The translations under genes and the position numbers were made by a program. A stretch of 64,000 nt of DNA, taken from assembly GCA_017893485.1 (NCBI GenBank), contig CM030360.1, forward strand, positions 11,706,597-11,770,596, in the 5' to 3' direction. Positions 33,371 through 45,453 of this stretch are shown piece by piece. Positions within the stretch are counted from its first letter, which is position 1. The number at the start of each line of letters is the position of its first letter. Origin of the DNA: Hemerocallis citrina. Its lineage: Eukaryota > Streptophyta > Magnoliopsida > Asparagales > Asphodelaceae. The notes beneath the pieces were generated by a model, which was not told the origin of the DNA, made no database searches, and saw only the letters and a program-made list of their open reading frames with translations.

Positions 33371-34043
33371 TTCAAAACTAAGTATTCCTCACTATGTATC
33401 CAATTCCTCAAAAATTTACCAATAAACAAACAATCAATTTGGGTCACATTATTAACAACAAGTGAAAAATAAATGTAACCAACACCAACAATCAACCATC
33501 ACAATACTATACTAGGCATACCTCGAATAGTTTTGGGGATTGGATATGATTTGGGGATTTCCAAAATCCGTAGTGAGGAGAGTGATTTCGACGAAGTGTG
33601 AGGAGAGAGGTCGGGTGGATAAGTAAGAAACTTGGATTAATGGAATTTTGGAGGAGAAATTAGGGAGTCAGGGTTTTAGGTTTTTGGGAGAGGGCGAAGA
33701 GGTCGTTATTTGGGGAATAGCGATAGAAGAATAAAGAGAAACAGTGGGGTAGTCGTAACTTAAAAGCAATTGGGGGCCCATCTGAGGTCGCTATTCCCAA
33801 TAGCGACCTCAGTTGGAGGTGCCCGCTATTTCCATTAGCGACATTCTTTACACATACTCAGCCCAATCCCCGCTGTAATCTACCAAGTGTGGGAGTGCAA
33901 ATTTGGTGGGTATGAAGAGGCCGCTATTTCCAATAGCGGCCGCTGCTGACGTGGCGGTGGCTAGCCCACGAACGCTAATAGTTTGGGACCTGGCCTAAAA
34001 ACGCAAATAGTATCAAAAAGTGGCCTAGTACGGCAAAAAATTC
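33371..34043 (-). repeat. right terminal inverted repeat of the MULE
   Basis: Reverse complement of 24073-24725. It has three to four AATAGC-centred palindromes, among them GAGGTCGCTATTCCCAATAG (33784) and the extra GGCCGCTATTTCCAATAGCG (33920). It contains the presumed transposase promoter and leader. Confidence 0.9.
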
Positions 34044-34577
34044 ATGTATTGGGTTGTAGGGTTTTCTGTGTTTTACTTGTGGCAAGCAAAATTGGATCCT
34101 TCTCTTTAAGTTCTTCTTATTTCTTCTTAATTTGGTATTTGATGAAGGCACATGGTAGGGTTAGGATTTGTGTTTTGATTACTGAAGTGGCCCATGTAGA
34201 ATCTATCGAATTTCTTTACCCTTAGAGCATCTGTAGTCGTTGGCCAATTTGCCAAATTTTGCGAATTTTGGCAAAAAAGGCGCTGTAGTCGTTGGCCAAA
34301 TACCCAAAATTTGGGTTGCGATGCTACACTAGCAGGCTATATTTGGCAGCCGAAATGGCAATTGCCACATTTTTCGTCGGAGAGATCGGACGGAAGATGA
34401 TTTTCCGTCAGAGAGTTTTTTTCACGCGCACTCATCGAATGACGGATTATTCCCCGTCCGAAGAATTAAATTTAAAAAAAAAAATTGAAGGACGGTAGAC
34501 ATTATACTGTCATTCGCAATTCATATAAAACAAATGGTTGGGACGGTAGATAATCTACCATCCCTCCATTTGTCACT

Positions 34578-34578
<1 letters not shown>

Positions 34579-34629
<51 letters not shown>
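34579..34629. repeat. (TA)n/(GA)n microsatellite
   Basis: TA repeats from 34579 to 34600 change to GA repeats to 34629, directly next to the foldback element. Confidence 0.9.
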
Positions 34630-34630
<1 letters not shown>

Positions 34631-34632
<2 letters not shown>

Positions 34633-34963
34633 TCGGTTGCACACTACTTTGGTGAGCACTCACGAACTAGAGACCCTATGAAAAATCCGAACCGCTCATA
34701 TTGTTCTATATGTCTTAGATAGCCTAACAATAAAAAATTAAGTAATTTGAAGTTCATTCACCTATGATTTACATCATCACAAAATTGTATGGCTGAAAAT
34801 TCTAACAGCATGATGGATGGGCAAATGAACTTCAAATTACTTGATTTTTTATTGTTAGGCTATCTAAGGCATATAGAACAATATGAGCGGTTCGGATTTT
34901 TTATAGGGTCTCTAGTTCGGGAGTGCTCACGGAGTGCTCACCAAAAGTAGTGTGCAACCGAAG
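34631..34963. mobile_element. foldback MITE flanked by TA microsatellites
   Basis: The arms begin CTTCGGTTGCACACTACTTT and pair over ~140-150 bp (34631 to about 34775 with 34963 to about 34815), leaving a small loop. The whole 333-bp unit can fold into one hairpin. It sits exactly between the microsatellite at 34579-34629 and the (TA)n run at 34969. Confidence 0.8.
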
Positions 34964-34965
34964 GG

Positions 34966-35068
<103 letters not shown>

Positions 35069-35303
35069 CCTTTTCTCCCTCACTTGTGACAACATTTTTT
35101 TATTTTTCATTTTTTTTTCCTTCTGTCCCTTACTTCAATGCATTTATATATATAATGCTTTTTTTTAAAAAAAAATCTCAGGCGACAGATAATCTTTCGT
35201 CTCACCCAAATTTTGGCTTTTGACGACTACAGCACAAACCCATTTTTTTCCATTTTCATTTGCCAAATACCCAAAATTTGACCCAAGACGACTACAGATG
35301 CTC

Positions 35304-36723
35304 TCATGATGTTGGACTTTGTAGCTATATATGCATCAATTAGAGTTCTTTATTGCAGTGTTAATGTTTCTATGCTTCCACCAACCATTTCTTTATCAAC
35401 CAATGAACATTACGTACTTTGGGTTTTGAATTTTTTTAAAAAATATATTTTGCATTGTGACAACATGATGGTGGTTACATTGGTTGTTTATTATGATGAA
35501 AATTTTGTTATGAATCCTAAATGGCAGTATTTGAGTGGAAAGAAGAGTGCTACTGTTATGGGTCTGGATAGAGTCCTATTATGGGTCTTAGTACGCAGTA
35601 GGAACATTAATAGAGTGCTACTATTATGGGTCTGGATAGAGTCCTATTGCAACCCTATCGATTACATTCAAGTGTTGCCCATGGCCAAGCTCCGATTGTT
35701 ACCGAATTAGACCATCTCTCTGGATGTAGATTCAGTTTTAACCTACTTCGTAGTTGTACACTAAGAGTAGAGGATCTATAAACATTATGCTTTGAGACCA
35801 ACTATCTAGTCCCAACTCGTTCTCACAACATACATTCGTAATTCATTTGCAGGGAATTACATGTGTGACAATTTCCTGGTTGAGTTTATGCGATACGATC
35901 ACTACGAACAACCACCAAGCAAAATAATAGATCAAACCAAACACATCAAAGCACATAATTTTGTCCCGATTGGGGCGAATCCTAACACGGAGGAAAAAAT
36001 AACCTAAATGGTATTCAACAAGAGAAGATACAAGAGTTACAACCACTCTCACCAATAACCAATCTATCTCTCAAGCCTCACCAGAAGATACTGGTTGTTT
36101 ATAATAGGAAAACTTTTCAAACTCTCTTCTACGAAGTATTCTCACTCTTACCTCTCAAAGAAGGCCTATACAATAATATATAGAGATCTAGAGAAATCTT
36201 AGTTTGAGATCATCCGATGTATCCTAAAGAGATAATCATGCGATAAGAGCAGTACAATCTAACTTGGGAAAGAAGTTCGGCTTTAATCAAATCACCCATA
36301 CCCGAAACCTGCTACTACTGCCCGCTTGCAGTCGACTGCCTATGTTTGTTGTGTCCTTCTACTCCCAACGTCGATTCGATCTCATCACACATCAACCGTC
36401 ATCTCTTCTTATCAAACATAGCATGCAAGACATAAATCTAACATTACGCACGCTAAATTGCTTTTTGTGTGAGTAGACCGACAAAATTGAAAGTAGAGTA
36501 CAGGAAGTTTCCTTACGGGCTATCTCTTCAAAATTAAGATGTGATTTATCAATTTCCAATATATTTTCACGAAAAAACTGAAGTATTGATTAAAAACACA
36601 CAACCCTTAATAACTGGCAGTAAAAAGGAATAAGACTCTTATCATTTGAATTTTTATAGTAATAGAAAATTCCTGCAAGAGTTTTCAGAGAAAACTTAAA
36701 CAAAACAAATAACAAACAATTCA
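35304..36723. other. no gene recognised; includes a 68-bp tandem duplication
   Basis: AGAGTGCTACTGTTATGGG at 35544 is repeated at 35612 together with TCTGGATAGAGTCCTATT. A 134-aa open frame spans this but matches nothing I know. The rest, up to the subtilase fragment, is featureless. Confidence 0.45.
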
Positions 36724-37745
36724 ATGGTAAAGGAACTGGAACTGGTACATGTGTATGCAGTATGTCTGTGGTACATGTATGGAGACTTAACAAGGAGTTC
36801 AATACTCTCACCCACTTCCGTAAAAGTGAGGTTTTGTGGCTTAACTATGATTGTTACCCCCACCGGTGCTAAAACTGGCACGGTGTACTTAGAATTCAGG
36901 TACCCTACATTCATCACCTGCCGTTTTGCAAGCCAGAAATGATGGTCACTTGGCCATTCGTGTAATTCAGCCCACAAAGGTAAGCAATATAGTTATTGGA
37001 TGAAATGTCATAGATGAGATCTGGATCTGTTGCTTTGGTAGGATTCACATGCCCAGCCCTGATAGCAAACATATCTGCTGGGTTCCGTTTCTCGTCAAGG
37101 ATCCTCCTGCCATCATTGGTAGAAAACATATCTTTTGAAGTTAGGCCCCGCCTGTTGGTTCAGTACCTTAGACGAGAAGTAGGCGACTGCAGAAGCTAGC
37201 GTATTGTCTAATGTTGTGCCCGGAACACGATTGCTAGTTTTTGGAGATGCTGTTAGCTTTAAGTATGATTTGACTTCTAAACCATCCGACTATCCGAGTA
37301 GCCGACACGGGGTGCAGGGAGAACATGAGCACTAGGGAAAGGTATAGCCCCTTTATATCTGAATTGGCAATGATCATTGCAGCTAGCTCCCCAGCTTCCT
37401 TTACATTAACACCTTTAGAGATTGCATCTGGTCTTGGGCGTCTTGCATCAAAAGCATGGTCTTCGGCATGTAGTAAGGTTTGTTGATTTCCATCACAAAG
37501 ATGGTGTGCCGCATAAAAAGGGCATGACTGGAAAACAAGTGAAATGGCAAAATAGGAAGTCTCACTATTCCTAATATATTTCTAGGAGCCATCAATTAGC
37601 TCGGCTTGTCCTATGTTTTAGCTTCACTCAATATTTCATATCGGCTGTTGTGTAAGGGTTGACCTTAAGAGCTCTTTATTATTTCATCCTTCTGCCGTCA
37701 TTAGATGTCCTTTACTTTATAGCCACCGCTACGGAATTAGAAAGA
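36724..37745 (-). pseudogene. subtilisin-like protease, C-terminal part
   Basis: Minus-strand pieces match plant SBT1-type subtilases. Working 5' to 3', there is a PA-domain remnant (GVNVKEAGELAAMIIANSD; HVLPAPRVGYSDS) at about 37410-37280, then AVAYFSSKV at about 37195. Next come [20 protein letters not shown] and [15 protein letters not shown] (about 37090-36950), and the start of the Fn3 tail (GVTIIVKPQNLTFTEVGES). The catalytic Ser region is deleted and several frames are used, so this is a pseudogene. Its 5' neighbour lies beyond the copia element at 43389-44095. Subtilases are secreted serine proteases. Confidence 0.82.
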
Positions 37746-37751
37746 TTGGAA

Positions 37752-38024
37752 TGTTGGATATATAGGTATATTCTCAATATAATAGAATATTATTGTGTAT
37801 AATGTTCTATGGGGCAACACGTGCTTTGCACATGTTATCTGTTTAATTGTTGGACCGGGTTAAGTGGGCATACAGCCCACTACCCTAAACCCAGTTCATC
37901 TCATATAAAAGCTGGTCTAAAGGTAATGCTCTGTGATATTCCAATACTGATAAGCATGATATAATATCTTAAGCGGCTATGAGATATAAACTCTAACCCT
38001 AATTACTCATCTTGATCTCTAACA
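37752..38024 (+). repeat. 5' LTR of the copia element
   Basis: 273 bp, TG..CA ends. TATAAAAGC at about 37911 is a plausible TATA box. The partner is 43116-43388. Confidence 0.93.
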
Positions 38025-39703
38025 ATCTTAAGATATTATACAAGTAAAATTACTGAGATTGAGAGAGAGAGGGTTCGTCGGAATCTCACCCCCGTCGTTG
38101 GCCACCGCTCAACGACCACATCTGTAACTATCGATTGCGACTGTAGCCGCCATCACCGGTCATCGATCACGACTGTCGTCGCAGTCGACGCCATCAATGA
38201 TCGCGACCGTAGCTGGAGTCATCGCAGTCATCTGCGACTGTAGATGTTGTTGTCGAGGAAGATCGAAGAGCTACCCATCACCGGCGAAGACCTTCCCCAC
38301 TTTGGCCGCGCTGTCGAAGTAGAGCGCCGCAGATCCAGGTCGTCGCTTTCGGTCGTATTCATCCTCTTGATCGGCCACTGTTGTTGCTGTTTGGGGGTTT
38401 GACCAGATCAGATCGAGGTGGTGAAGGAGCCGCAGCCGCCGCCGCTGGGAGTTGCCGCCGCCCCTGACGCCGGGGTCGCGTCTGCCGTTGCCGGAGGTCG
38501 CCGAACCCAGCCGTCGATTCTGCCTCTTCCTCCACTTTCTTCTCCATTATTCTTCTTGTGAGATAGAAGGAGAAGAAGTAAACAACTCAGATCCAATTTT
38601 TTGATTGGACATTTTTGGTGTTTGGTGTTTGGACTGTTGGAGCAGATCCATATTCAGATCTAGTCAAAAGGAATCAGAGCTGGATAGATCTAAATTAAAG
38701 ATAAGTTCTTGACCAAATTTAAATTGTTATTTAATTATTTGTTCGTATTAAGCATTGTTTAATTAAATGCAAATTTGAACAATTGTTTTAGCTATGTGCT
38801 AAAATCAAATATCCATTTTGATAAGTTAAATTATAAATTTGTATCTCCAATTAAATTGTTGTGAATTAGATAGTGCTGATAATTCGTTTAATTGGCTAAT
38901 CTTTAACAATTTGATGAATGTAGGAACTTCAAAGTTACTTACAAATTGTGTGTATTGGAGACAATGAATTTGCATCACGATATAATAAGTATGCACTATG
39001 CAGACTTCTCCATCGAATTGGAAAACACTTTTAACTTGAAGTGTTGGTATGATCTACTCTAATCTCTTAGTATTTTCATGTGATGAATGGGTTAACGCTG
39101 TGTGCGTTTGATCACATATTTAAGATTTTTAGATCACAGTTATTCTCGCCTTGAAAATTAGCATGTTTAGGGTCGTTAAGTGCTTTATCATACTATGTGT
39201 ATAGATATTTTGACAAATTCATTGTTTGCTGTTTGTGGGAGATTATATATTTGCTTCTCTAATAATTAAAATTTTTGTATAAGATTTATAACAAATGTCC
39301 GTAACTTAGATAGGAGCATTCTGTAATGCAGAATATGACTCCATTATTTACGTTTTGTTCTTTATCGTTCATTGTACTGTGTGTGCAAAATTTAATTATA
39401 AAATATGAGTCATTATCTCGCTTAGTGTTTCGAAGATGATGAAGAACGAATAAAGAAAAATATAGCTCAATTTGTTTGAGCACGTGGACATTGTTAGAAT
39501 CGCTAGAGAAAGCAAACAATTTTGTAAAATGTATTAGAGTAATTTTGTATTAACTCTTATAATGTGCATATATTGTCAATCGCATGTATAAGCTGAGTTT
39601 AACAAATGAGACAATTAATAATAGTAGTTCTAATTGTGTTCTTGAACAATAACATATTTGGCTAGGATTTGAGAACTATACATTCAATTGTTTGTGAGGA
39701 AAT
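38025..39703 (+). other. copia leader and presumed gag region
   Basis: GC-rich leader to about 38650, then AT-rich sequence with no sustained frame. Gag would be expected here but is not recognisable. Confidence 0.45.
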
Positions 39704-42153
39704 GTGATCTAATTATCAAAACTGTGGGGGAAATGGAGTTAAAAGCTATTGAGTCAAAAGTTTTAACATCCAAGTTGTTTTGAAATTTAGAATCACTATG
39801 AACTATATATTAAATTGTTTGTTCTTCTTAAAACTCATAACTCTGCTAAATGACACCCCATTAAATATGACAAATATGAAAATTGTGCTCAGATTATGAT
39901 CACTATAAAATCATTTAGTATGGTCTCTAGGAGCACACAACTACTTGAGTCAATACATTCTGATATTTGTGATCTCAGTAGCTTAGTGACTAGATGAGAC
40001 GATTATTGGTCAGAAGTATTTAATCGCTTTTGTAGATGATTAATATAAGTCTGTCATATATATGAAGAATGAAGCACTTATTATTCTTAATGAATTAAAA
40101 ATTATAGTTGAATGCTAAAAATCAAGGGTTCAGATTTGATAGAGGTGGTGAATATGTTTTAACAACTTTAGAGAAGTTTGCATTGGGCATAATCTCTACT
40201 ACACTCTACTTACAACAGTCAAACAGTATTGATAAAAATTAGAATAAAACACTTAGTAAAATGTTGAATTCTATATTATTGACTGTTGTTTGTCTTGTGT
40301 AATTATGAGTGATGTTGTATTGTTAATCATATCTCTAATTTGTTACTACACTTTAAATTGAATACACCTCATAGATCATGGAATGAAAACACAAATAATT
40401 TTGTTAAAGTGAAATTTTGTGTTGTGATACTTCTGTTAGAGTACATAACCCTAGAAGGCCTAAAGTAGGACCTACAACAAATATTTGTGTGTTTAGAAAG
40501 TACAGAATGTAGTTCTGTGGACAAATATTGGATCTATCTAATTTGTGTTAGAAGAATCTAGACCTGCAGAGTTCTTTGAGGATGTGTTCATCAAAGATAA
40601 ATGTATGAAATAATCTAGTCCTACAGACACGTTCAATGATTCACAATTGGAATTAAGAACCAGCCTTACTGGCACTTAAAAACCTGAATGACAAATGAGC
40701 TAAGAAGAGTCTTTAGTACACAATGAGATGATTTTGTGTCATACAATAATACTTTAAATTAGTTGATCTGCCGAAATGGGCTAAAACTATAGTAAGTGTG
40801 GTTTTGTAGGAGAAACTTAATTTTGATTATTCAGTAGCAATTTTAATGTATTTTAGTAGCTAACAAATTGACTGAGAAAAATGGGGTAGATTTATTTGAT
40901 GTCTACACTCATGTTTGTCATATTGCTACAATAAGTATTCTTCTTACCCTTACATCTATTGAAAATTTTGTTATTCATAAAGAATATTGAAACAGTTTTG
41001 TACTGAACATTTTATATTGAAAAGTTTTGTACTGCATAGTTTTGTACTAAGAGTTTTGTACTAATATGTTTAGTGAATAAGATTTACAATTTAGTAAAAT
41101 CATCGTTTGTTTTAAAACATATAATATAGCTAACATATAAATAATTTGACAAATTTCTCAAAGAGCCTAGTATATGAATCAAGTAATTCAGATCAGTGCC
41201 TTTAACTTTATGGTGTGTCAAATATAATGGCTATTATTTACTTGGTTTTATTGACATTCTTGTTGATTGGAAGTGACATCTCTATTATAAATGGAGTTAA
41301 AATTGTGCTATCCAAATAAATTTAGCACCTAAGTGGTGTGGACACCATATTATGTATAAGGGTGAGTTTTGGTTGGCAAGGGATAACCCTTAGTCAAACT
41401 TGATAAATCAATAATGTGTTTCAAAAGTGGGGATATAGTGATTAAAAGTGTGTTTTGAAATACCTTATGATTATGATGAAAGGTTGACACCTTATGATGG
41501 TGCAACTATGAGACAGGTAAATCATTCTAAAAGAATTGAAAGTCTCGTGTATACAAAGATATGCACTAGAATAGACATAGCCTTTGAGGTAGGTATGATC
41601 TGCAGATTCACTAATAATCCCATACACATTTGAATGCCCTTAAGAGGTTAATGAGATACTTGAGTGGTACTCAAGAGTTTGCTTTGTGCTACTCAATATT
41701 TAGTGGAAGTCGACAACTAGTGAATATGTGTTCACACTAGGAAGAGTAGAAAAATTATGGAGATTAAAAGGTAAACAAGCATTGCGTTTTCATCCAAGAA
41801 ATCAGACCTCTATATGTTATCCTTTGCAGGGGAAGAGGCTGAATGGATTGAATGACTTATTGCTAATCATCCATTGAGAAGTTTAAAGTAAATTCTCTAA
41901 TTCTGTTATGTGACTACCAAACTATAATGCACTGTAGCTCATAACTCACTTTATAATAGTAAGATGAGTATATTAAGGCTGAAAGAAGCCTAGTTGAACT
42001 TTCTTATAGATAAAGTGCAATTGCGACAAGTATGGCTAATGCTCTTGCTAAGAGACTTAAAAGTGATCTAATTATCAAAACTGTGGGGGAAATGGAGTTA
42101 AAAGCTATTGAGTCAAAAGCTTTAACATTCAAGTTGTTTTGAGATTCAGAATC
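39704..42153 (+). pseudogene. copia pol remnant (integrase and reverse transcriptase/RNase H pieces)
   Basis: Broken plus-strand segments in copia order. Integrase shows ESIHSDICDLSSLV near 39945 and FDRGGEYVLTTLEKF near 40135. The end of reverse transcriptase shows YTKICTRIDIAFEVG and HLNALKRLMRYLSGTQEFAL near 41550-41690. A tail resembles NVADLLTKGL (MANALAKRLKSDL near 42030). Many stops and large deletions remove most motifs. A 91-bp direct repeat marks both ends of this stretch (39704-39794 and 42063-42153). Confidence 0.75.
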
Positions 42154-43115
42154 CAATTGGAGCCATAGAAAAGTTCAAACTGAAGCATCAATTTTAGGCA
42201 GTTGGCATGCTTTAGATAATTTGAAAAGTTCTATGTAAATTCTGTTAATATATAATTTTATTCCAATTCTGATGATGCTATATATTTTTATAATTTACTT
42301 AGAATCATCTCATTATTCCAAAAGAAAGCATGAAAACTGGTTGATGTGTTTCCGATGTTTAGAATGGTTGTTATATCATTCCAATTTTGATGATATAACT
42401 CTTCTATGGATTCATGTTTCATTCCAATTTTGATGATTCAGAATTAACCATAATTGATTTGACTGTTCTATCATTCCAATATCAAACATAGTATAGTTCT
42501 TGTGCAGAAACTACAATAGTTCTTTTTCTTTATTTTGTTAAAGAAACTTGATTATGATGCCTGCGTTACATTTTGCTAAGTTATCGTTGAACTGTATTAA
42601 GTTCTTTAGTAGAACCAGATACTTTATGAAATTTGCTAGAATTCATAGAGATGTGTCTTTTGATATTCTTGTTTTCAATAAGCTAGCAAAGATAGAGGAG
42701 TTGAATCTGTCAACATAAATTTCAGAATAATGATTTGCTCAAAATGGAGGAGAAAACATAAAGCAGTTTGCAAGGATATAATTTTGGTTTATTTATCTAA
42801 AGAATAAATTTGTCACTTGCGTGGTAAAACTTCTGTTGAGTTTAAGACTCTTGTGTTCATGAGCTTATAACTCATATTTTGTTCTTGAAGTTTATTTGCT
42901 TTGGTTGATTTTGAAACTACGACAGGTCTCTCTTGTTGGTTTAGTCATTGTGAACTATTCTGTTTTGATATGGTCTTAGAACTATTTGATTATTTTGGTT
43001 TAGTCTCATTTGAACTATTCGAGTTATAATTGATTTAGTCTATGAACTATATTATTTTTGTGAGCCAATGATTTAACGGGGCATTGTCTAATATATTGAG
43101 AATATAGGAGGAGAT

Positions 43116-43388
43116 TGTTGGATATATAGGTATATTCTCAATATAATAGAATATTATTGTGTATAATGTTCTATGGGGCAACACGTGCTTTGCACTTGTT
43201 ATCTGTTTAATTGTTGGACCGGGTTGAGTGGGCATAAAGCCCAGTACCCTAAACTCAGTTTATTTCATATAAAAGCTGGTCTAGAGATAGTGCTCTGTGA
43301 TATTCCAATACTGATAAGCAGGGTATAATATCTTAAGTGGCTATGAGATATAAACCCTAACCTTAATTACTCATCTTGATCTCTAACA
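43116..43388 (+). repeat. 3' LTR of the copia element
   Basis: 273 bp, same ends as the 5' LTR, preceded by a purine-rich tract (about 43098-43115). Confidence 0.93.
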
Positions 43389-44095
43389 TGGAATAGGGCA
43401 AGTATCCTGAAATCCGAAGCAAGTAGCCACATGGGAATCGCGAACCGGAAGTGAGCTTGTGTTCAGATAGTTGGGCAGGCCTATACGGCTAAGCTCTGGA
43501 AGTTGGTAAGGATCTTACTAATTACGTTAATATAGAATATTACAAATTCTTGATCTTTTAGGCTACTGCAAGTGTAATATGAACTTTATATCATTTTTCT
43601 TTTGCGCTGGTGGGCATCCCTGGGGGCTGGCGAATTACGTTTAGAAAAGAAAGAGCGAACTGAATCATATATCCATCATCGCAAAGAATTATCTTTCCCA
43701 TGACTTTGAAACCGTCAAGCAAAGAGCAGTAGACAGCAACAGAGCTCCCCATTGCTCCAGGATATATTAGTGAAGATGTTAAAGCAGAGGACTCAATTGG
43801 CTGGTACAGTGATTGTCCAATTGTTTGCAAATCTCCAACATGCACAACAGGCAATACAGTCCGGTCAACAATGCTTGCTCCAACTGTTAATATCCATGGT
43901 GCCCTATTTGAAATAGTTCCAGGCGAAGGCCTGTAATCGAAAACGCCCTTTTCCATTGCACCAAAAGCTCCAATTGCTAAATTATATTCATAAAATGGAA
44001 GAGAGACACATGTGGTATTAACAACGGAGAGGAACACAATATCGACTCCATCGTTGACAGCAGCATCTAGACCAGCTAGTACATCGTTGTAATTC
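43389..44095 (-). pseudogene. subtilisin-like protease, middle part
   Basis: The minus frame at 44095-43591 reads DVLAGLDAAVNDGVDI, SLPFYEYNLAIGAFGAMEKG, SNRAPWILTVGASIVDRTVL and LYQPIE...IYPGAMGSSVAVYCS. This is the segment after the catalytic His in SBT1-type subtilases, running into the PA domain. The N-terminus with catalytic Asp and His is absent upstream of 44095. The sequence is abruptly non-homologous there. It was once continuous with 36724-37745 before the copia insertion. Confidence 0.85.
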
Positions 44096-45453
44096 TTCTA
44101 ATTTTAATTTTAATTTTTGTTTTGACCCATTCGAGAGAGTGAATTAAATTACTAGTTTCCCAAAACATTAGTTTTTCACTAACTTGATCAAAAGAACGAT
44201 CGACCCATCATAATAAATTAGTATACCTCTGTGCAAATTGCACAGACTTTACCAAAAGATGTCTCAAATTTAACTAAATTATGTTAAAATGATTAATATT
44301 CAATTAAAAAAAATGGCAAAACTACCAATTCATACAACCTTTTCCCTATATAAATATCATCCAATATATCAACATTCAACAATTATTTGATAAGTATAAT
44401 TGAGGTAATATAGTAAAGATATTAACACAAAACACAACCTCCAAACTCAAGCATTTGATGCAATAAGATACCCCCAAACTCAATCACAATATTTATTCAA
44501 TTGTTCAAATACTCAAATTCCAATTATATCTAGCAGAGGACTTAAATAAATTGTCCATGATAATAAAACGCTTCAATTCAAACAATTAAAATGCAAAATT
44601 AATTTTCTAACCCATTATAGTTTATAGTGAAGTAAATACAAAACCAACCAAGAAACAATGCACTACTTTCAACACGGTGGTATAATCCATTTTCAGTGGA
44701 TGTCTTGTCCAAAACAACATGATGGAATCAACATTCTTGAGTGATATTCAGACATGAATATCACATTCGGCCTATATAAAATAAGATAATGAAATGAGAA
44801 TTTAATTCATTGCATAACAATAAAAGTCAATTACTTATGCATCAGCATGAATATATTTGAATTGATATAACCTGATACATAAATGAAAAAAAATAATGAT
44901 TAAAGTTTTGATAAATTCTAATAAGAATGAGATAGTTATATGGAAATGTAACCGACCATAAATTTGAAGTGACAAGATGACATTATCAGGTACTTAAACC
45001 TAAAAAAATTGTTTGTCAACAACATTATTTTAATCACTTGAATATAATTATGATTGTTAATGTCATCTAACATTTGAATTGATTATAGTGGAGTTACACA
45101 CTTCTTGAATAACTTCTTGATATACCACATTATGTGTACAATTATTAGTCTTTTTGGCATTTAAGTTATCTGTCAGTAACATCTTCAAGCTAAAACGGAA
45201 GTGCAACACGATTATGCTACATGCAACTGACCGAGTGTAAATGCAGTTCTTTTTAGATAAACCCCAACATTATGGAGAGTTTAGCTTTGACTTTTTTTTG
45301 TTGTTATAGTAAATTCCAACTTTATAGGAAACTGTGTTCTTCTAAAGACAAATGGCCACCTGGTTTCTGTAAGCGACATGCTCATTCTTTGAATCACAAC
45401 TGTCTCACCTACATACCTTCTCGTAATAATTGTAGCTATAATAATTTGTTCTC
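44096..45453. other. no gene recognised
   Basis: AT-rich sequence between the subtilase and helicase remnants, without sustained frames or visible repeats. Confidence 0.55.

Larger units (their letters stand above)
24073..34043. mobile_element. Mutator-like element (MULE), 9.97 kb, long TIRs, with MURA and PMD genes
   Basis: Both ends read GAATTTTTTGCCGTACTAGG inward. The flanks carry the identical 9-bp direct repeat ATGTATTGG (24064-24072 and 34044-34052), the target-duplication size of the Mutator superfamily. TIRs are ~650-670 bp. Inside, a plant-mobile-domain gene (plus, 25529-27718) and a MURA-type transposase gene (minus, 32785-29876) converge on a 1.3-kb palindromic array. Both genes are damaged, so the copy is not autonomous now, but the layout shows what the intact element carried. 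Confidence 0.93.
37752..43388 (+). mobile_element. Ty1/copia LTR retrotransposon, complete but decayed
   Basis: Two 273-bp LTRs (37752-38024 and 43116-43388) begin TGTTGGATATATAGG and end GATCTCTAACA. They are flanked by the perfect 5-bp target duplication TGGAA (37747-37751 and 43389-43393). By eye the LTRs differ at about 15 positions. A purine tract (AGGAGGAGAT) abuts the 3' LTR. The sequence after the 5' LTR does not look like the usual initiator-Met primer site. The element splits a subtilase pseudogene. Confidence 0.93.

Noticed and set aside
35306..35710. 134-aa plus-strand open frame
   Set aside because: Contains a 68-bp tandem duplication and no known family. Codon and splice context are not gene-like.
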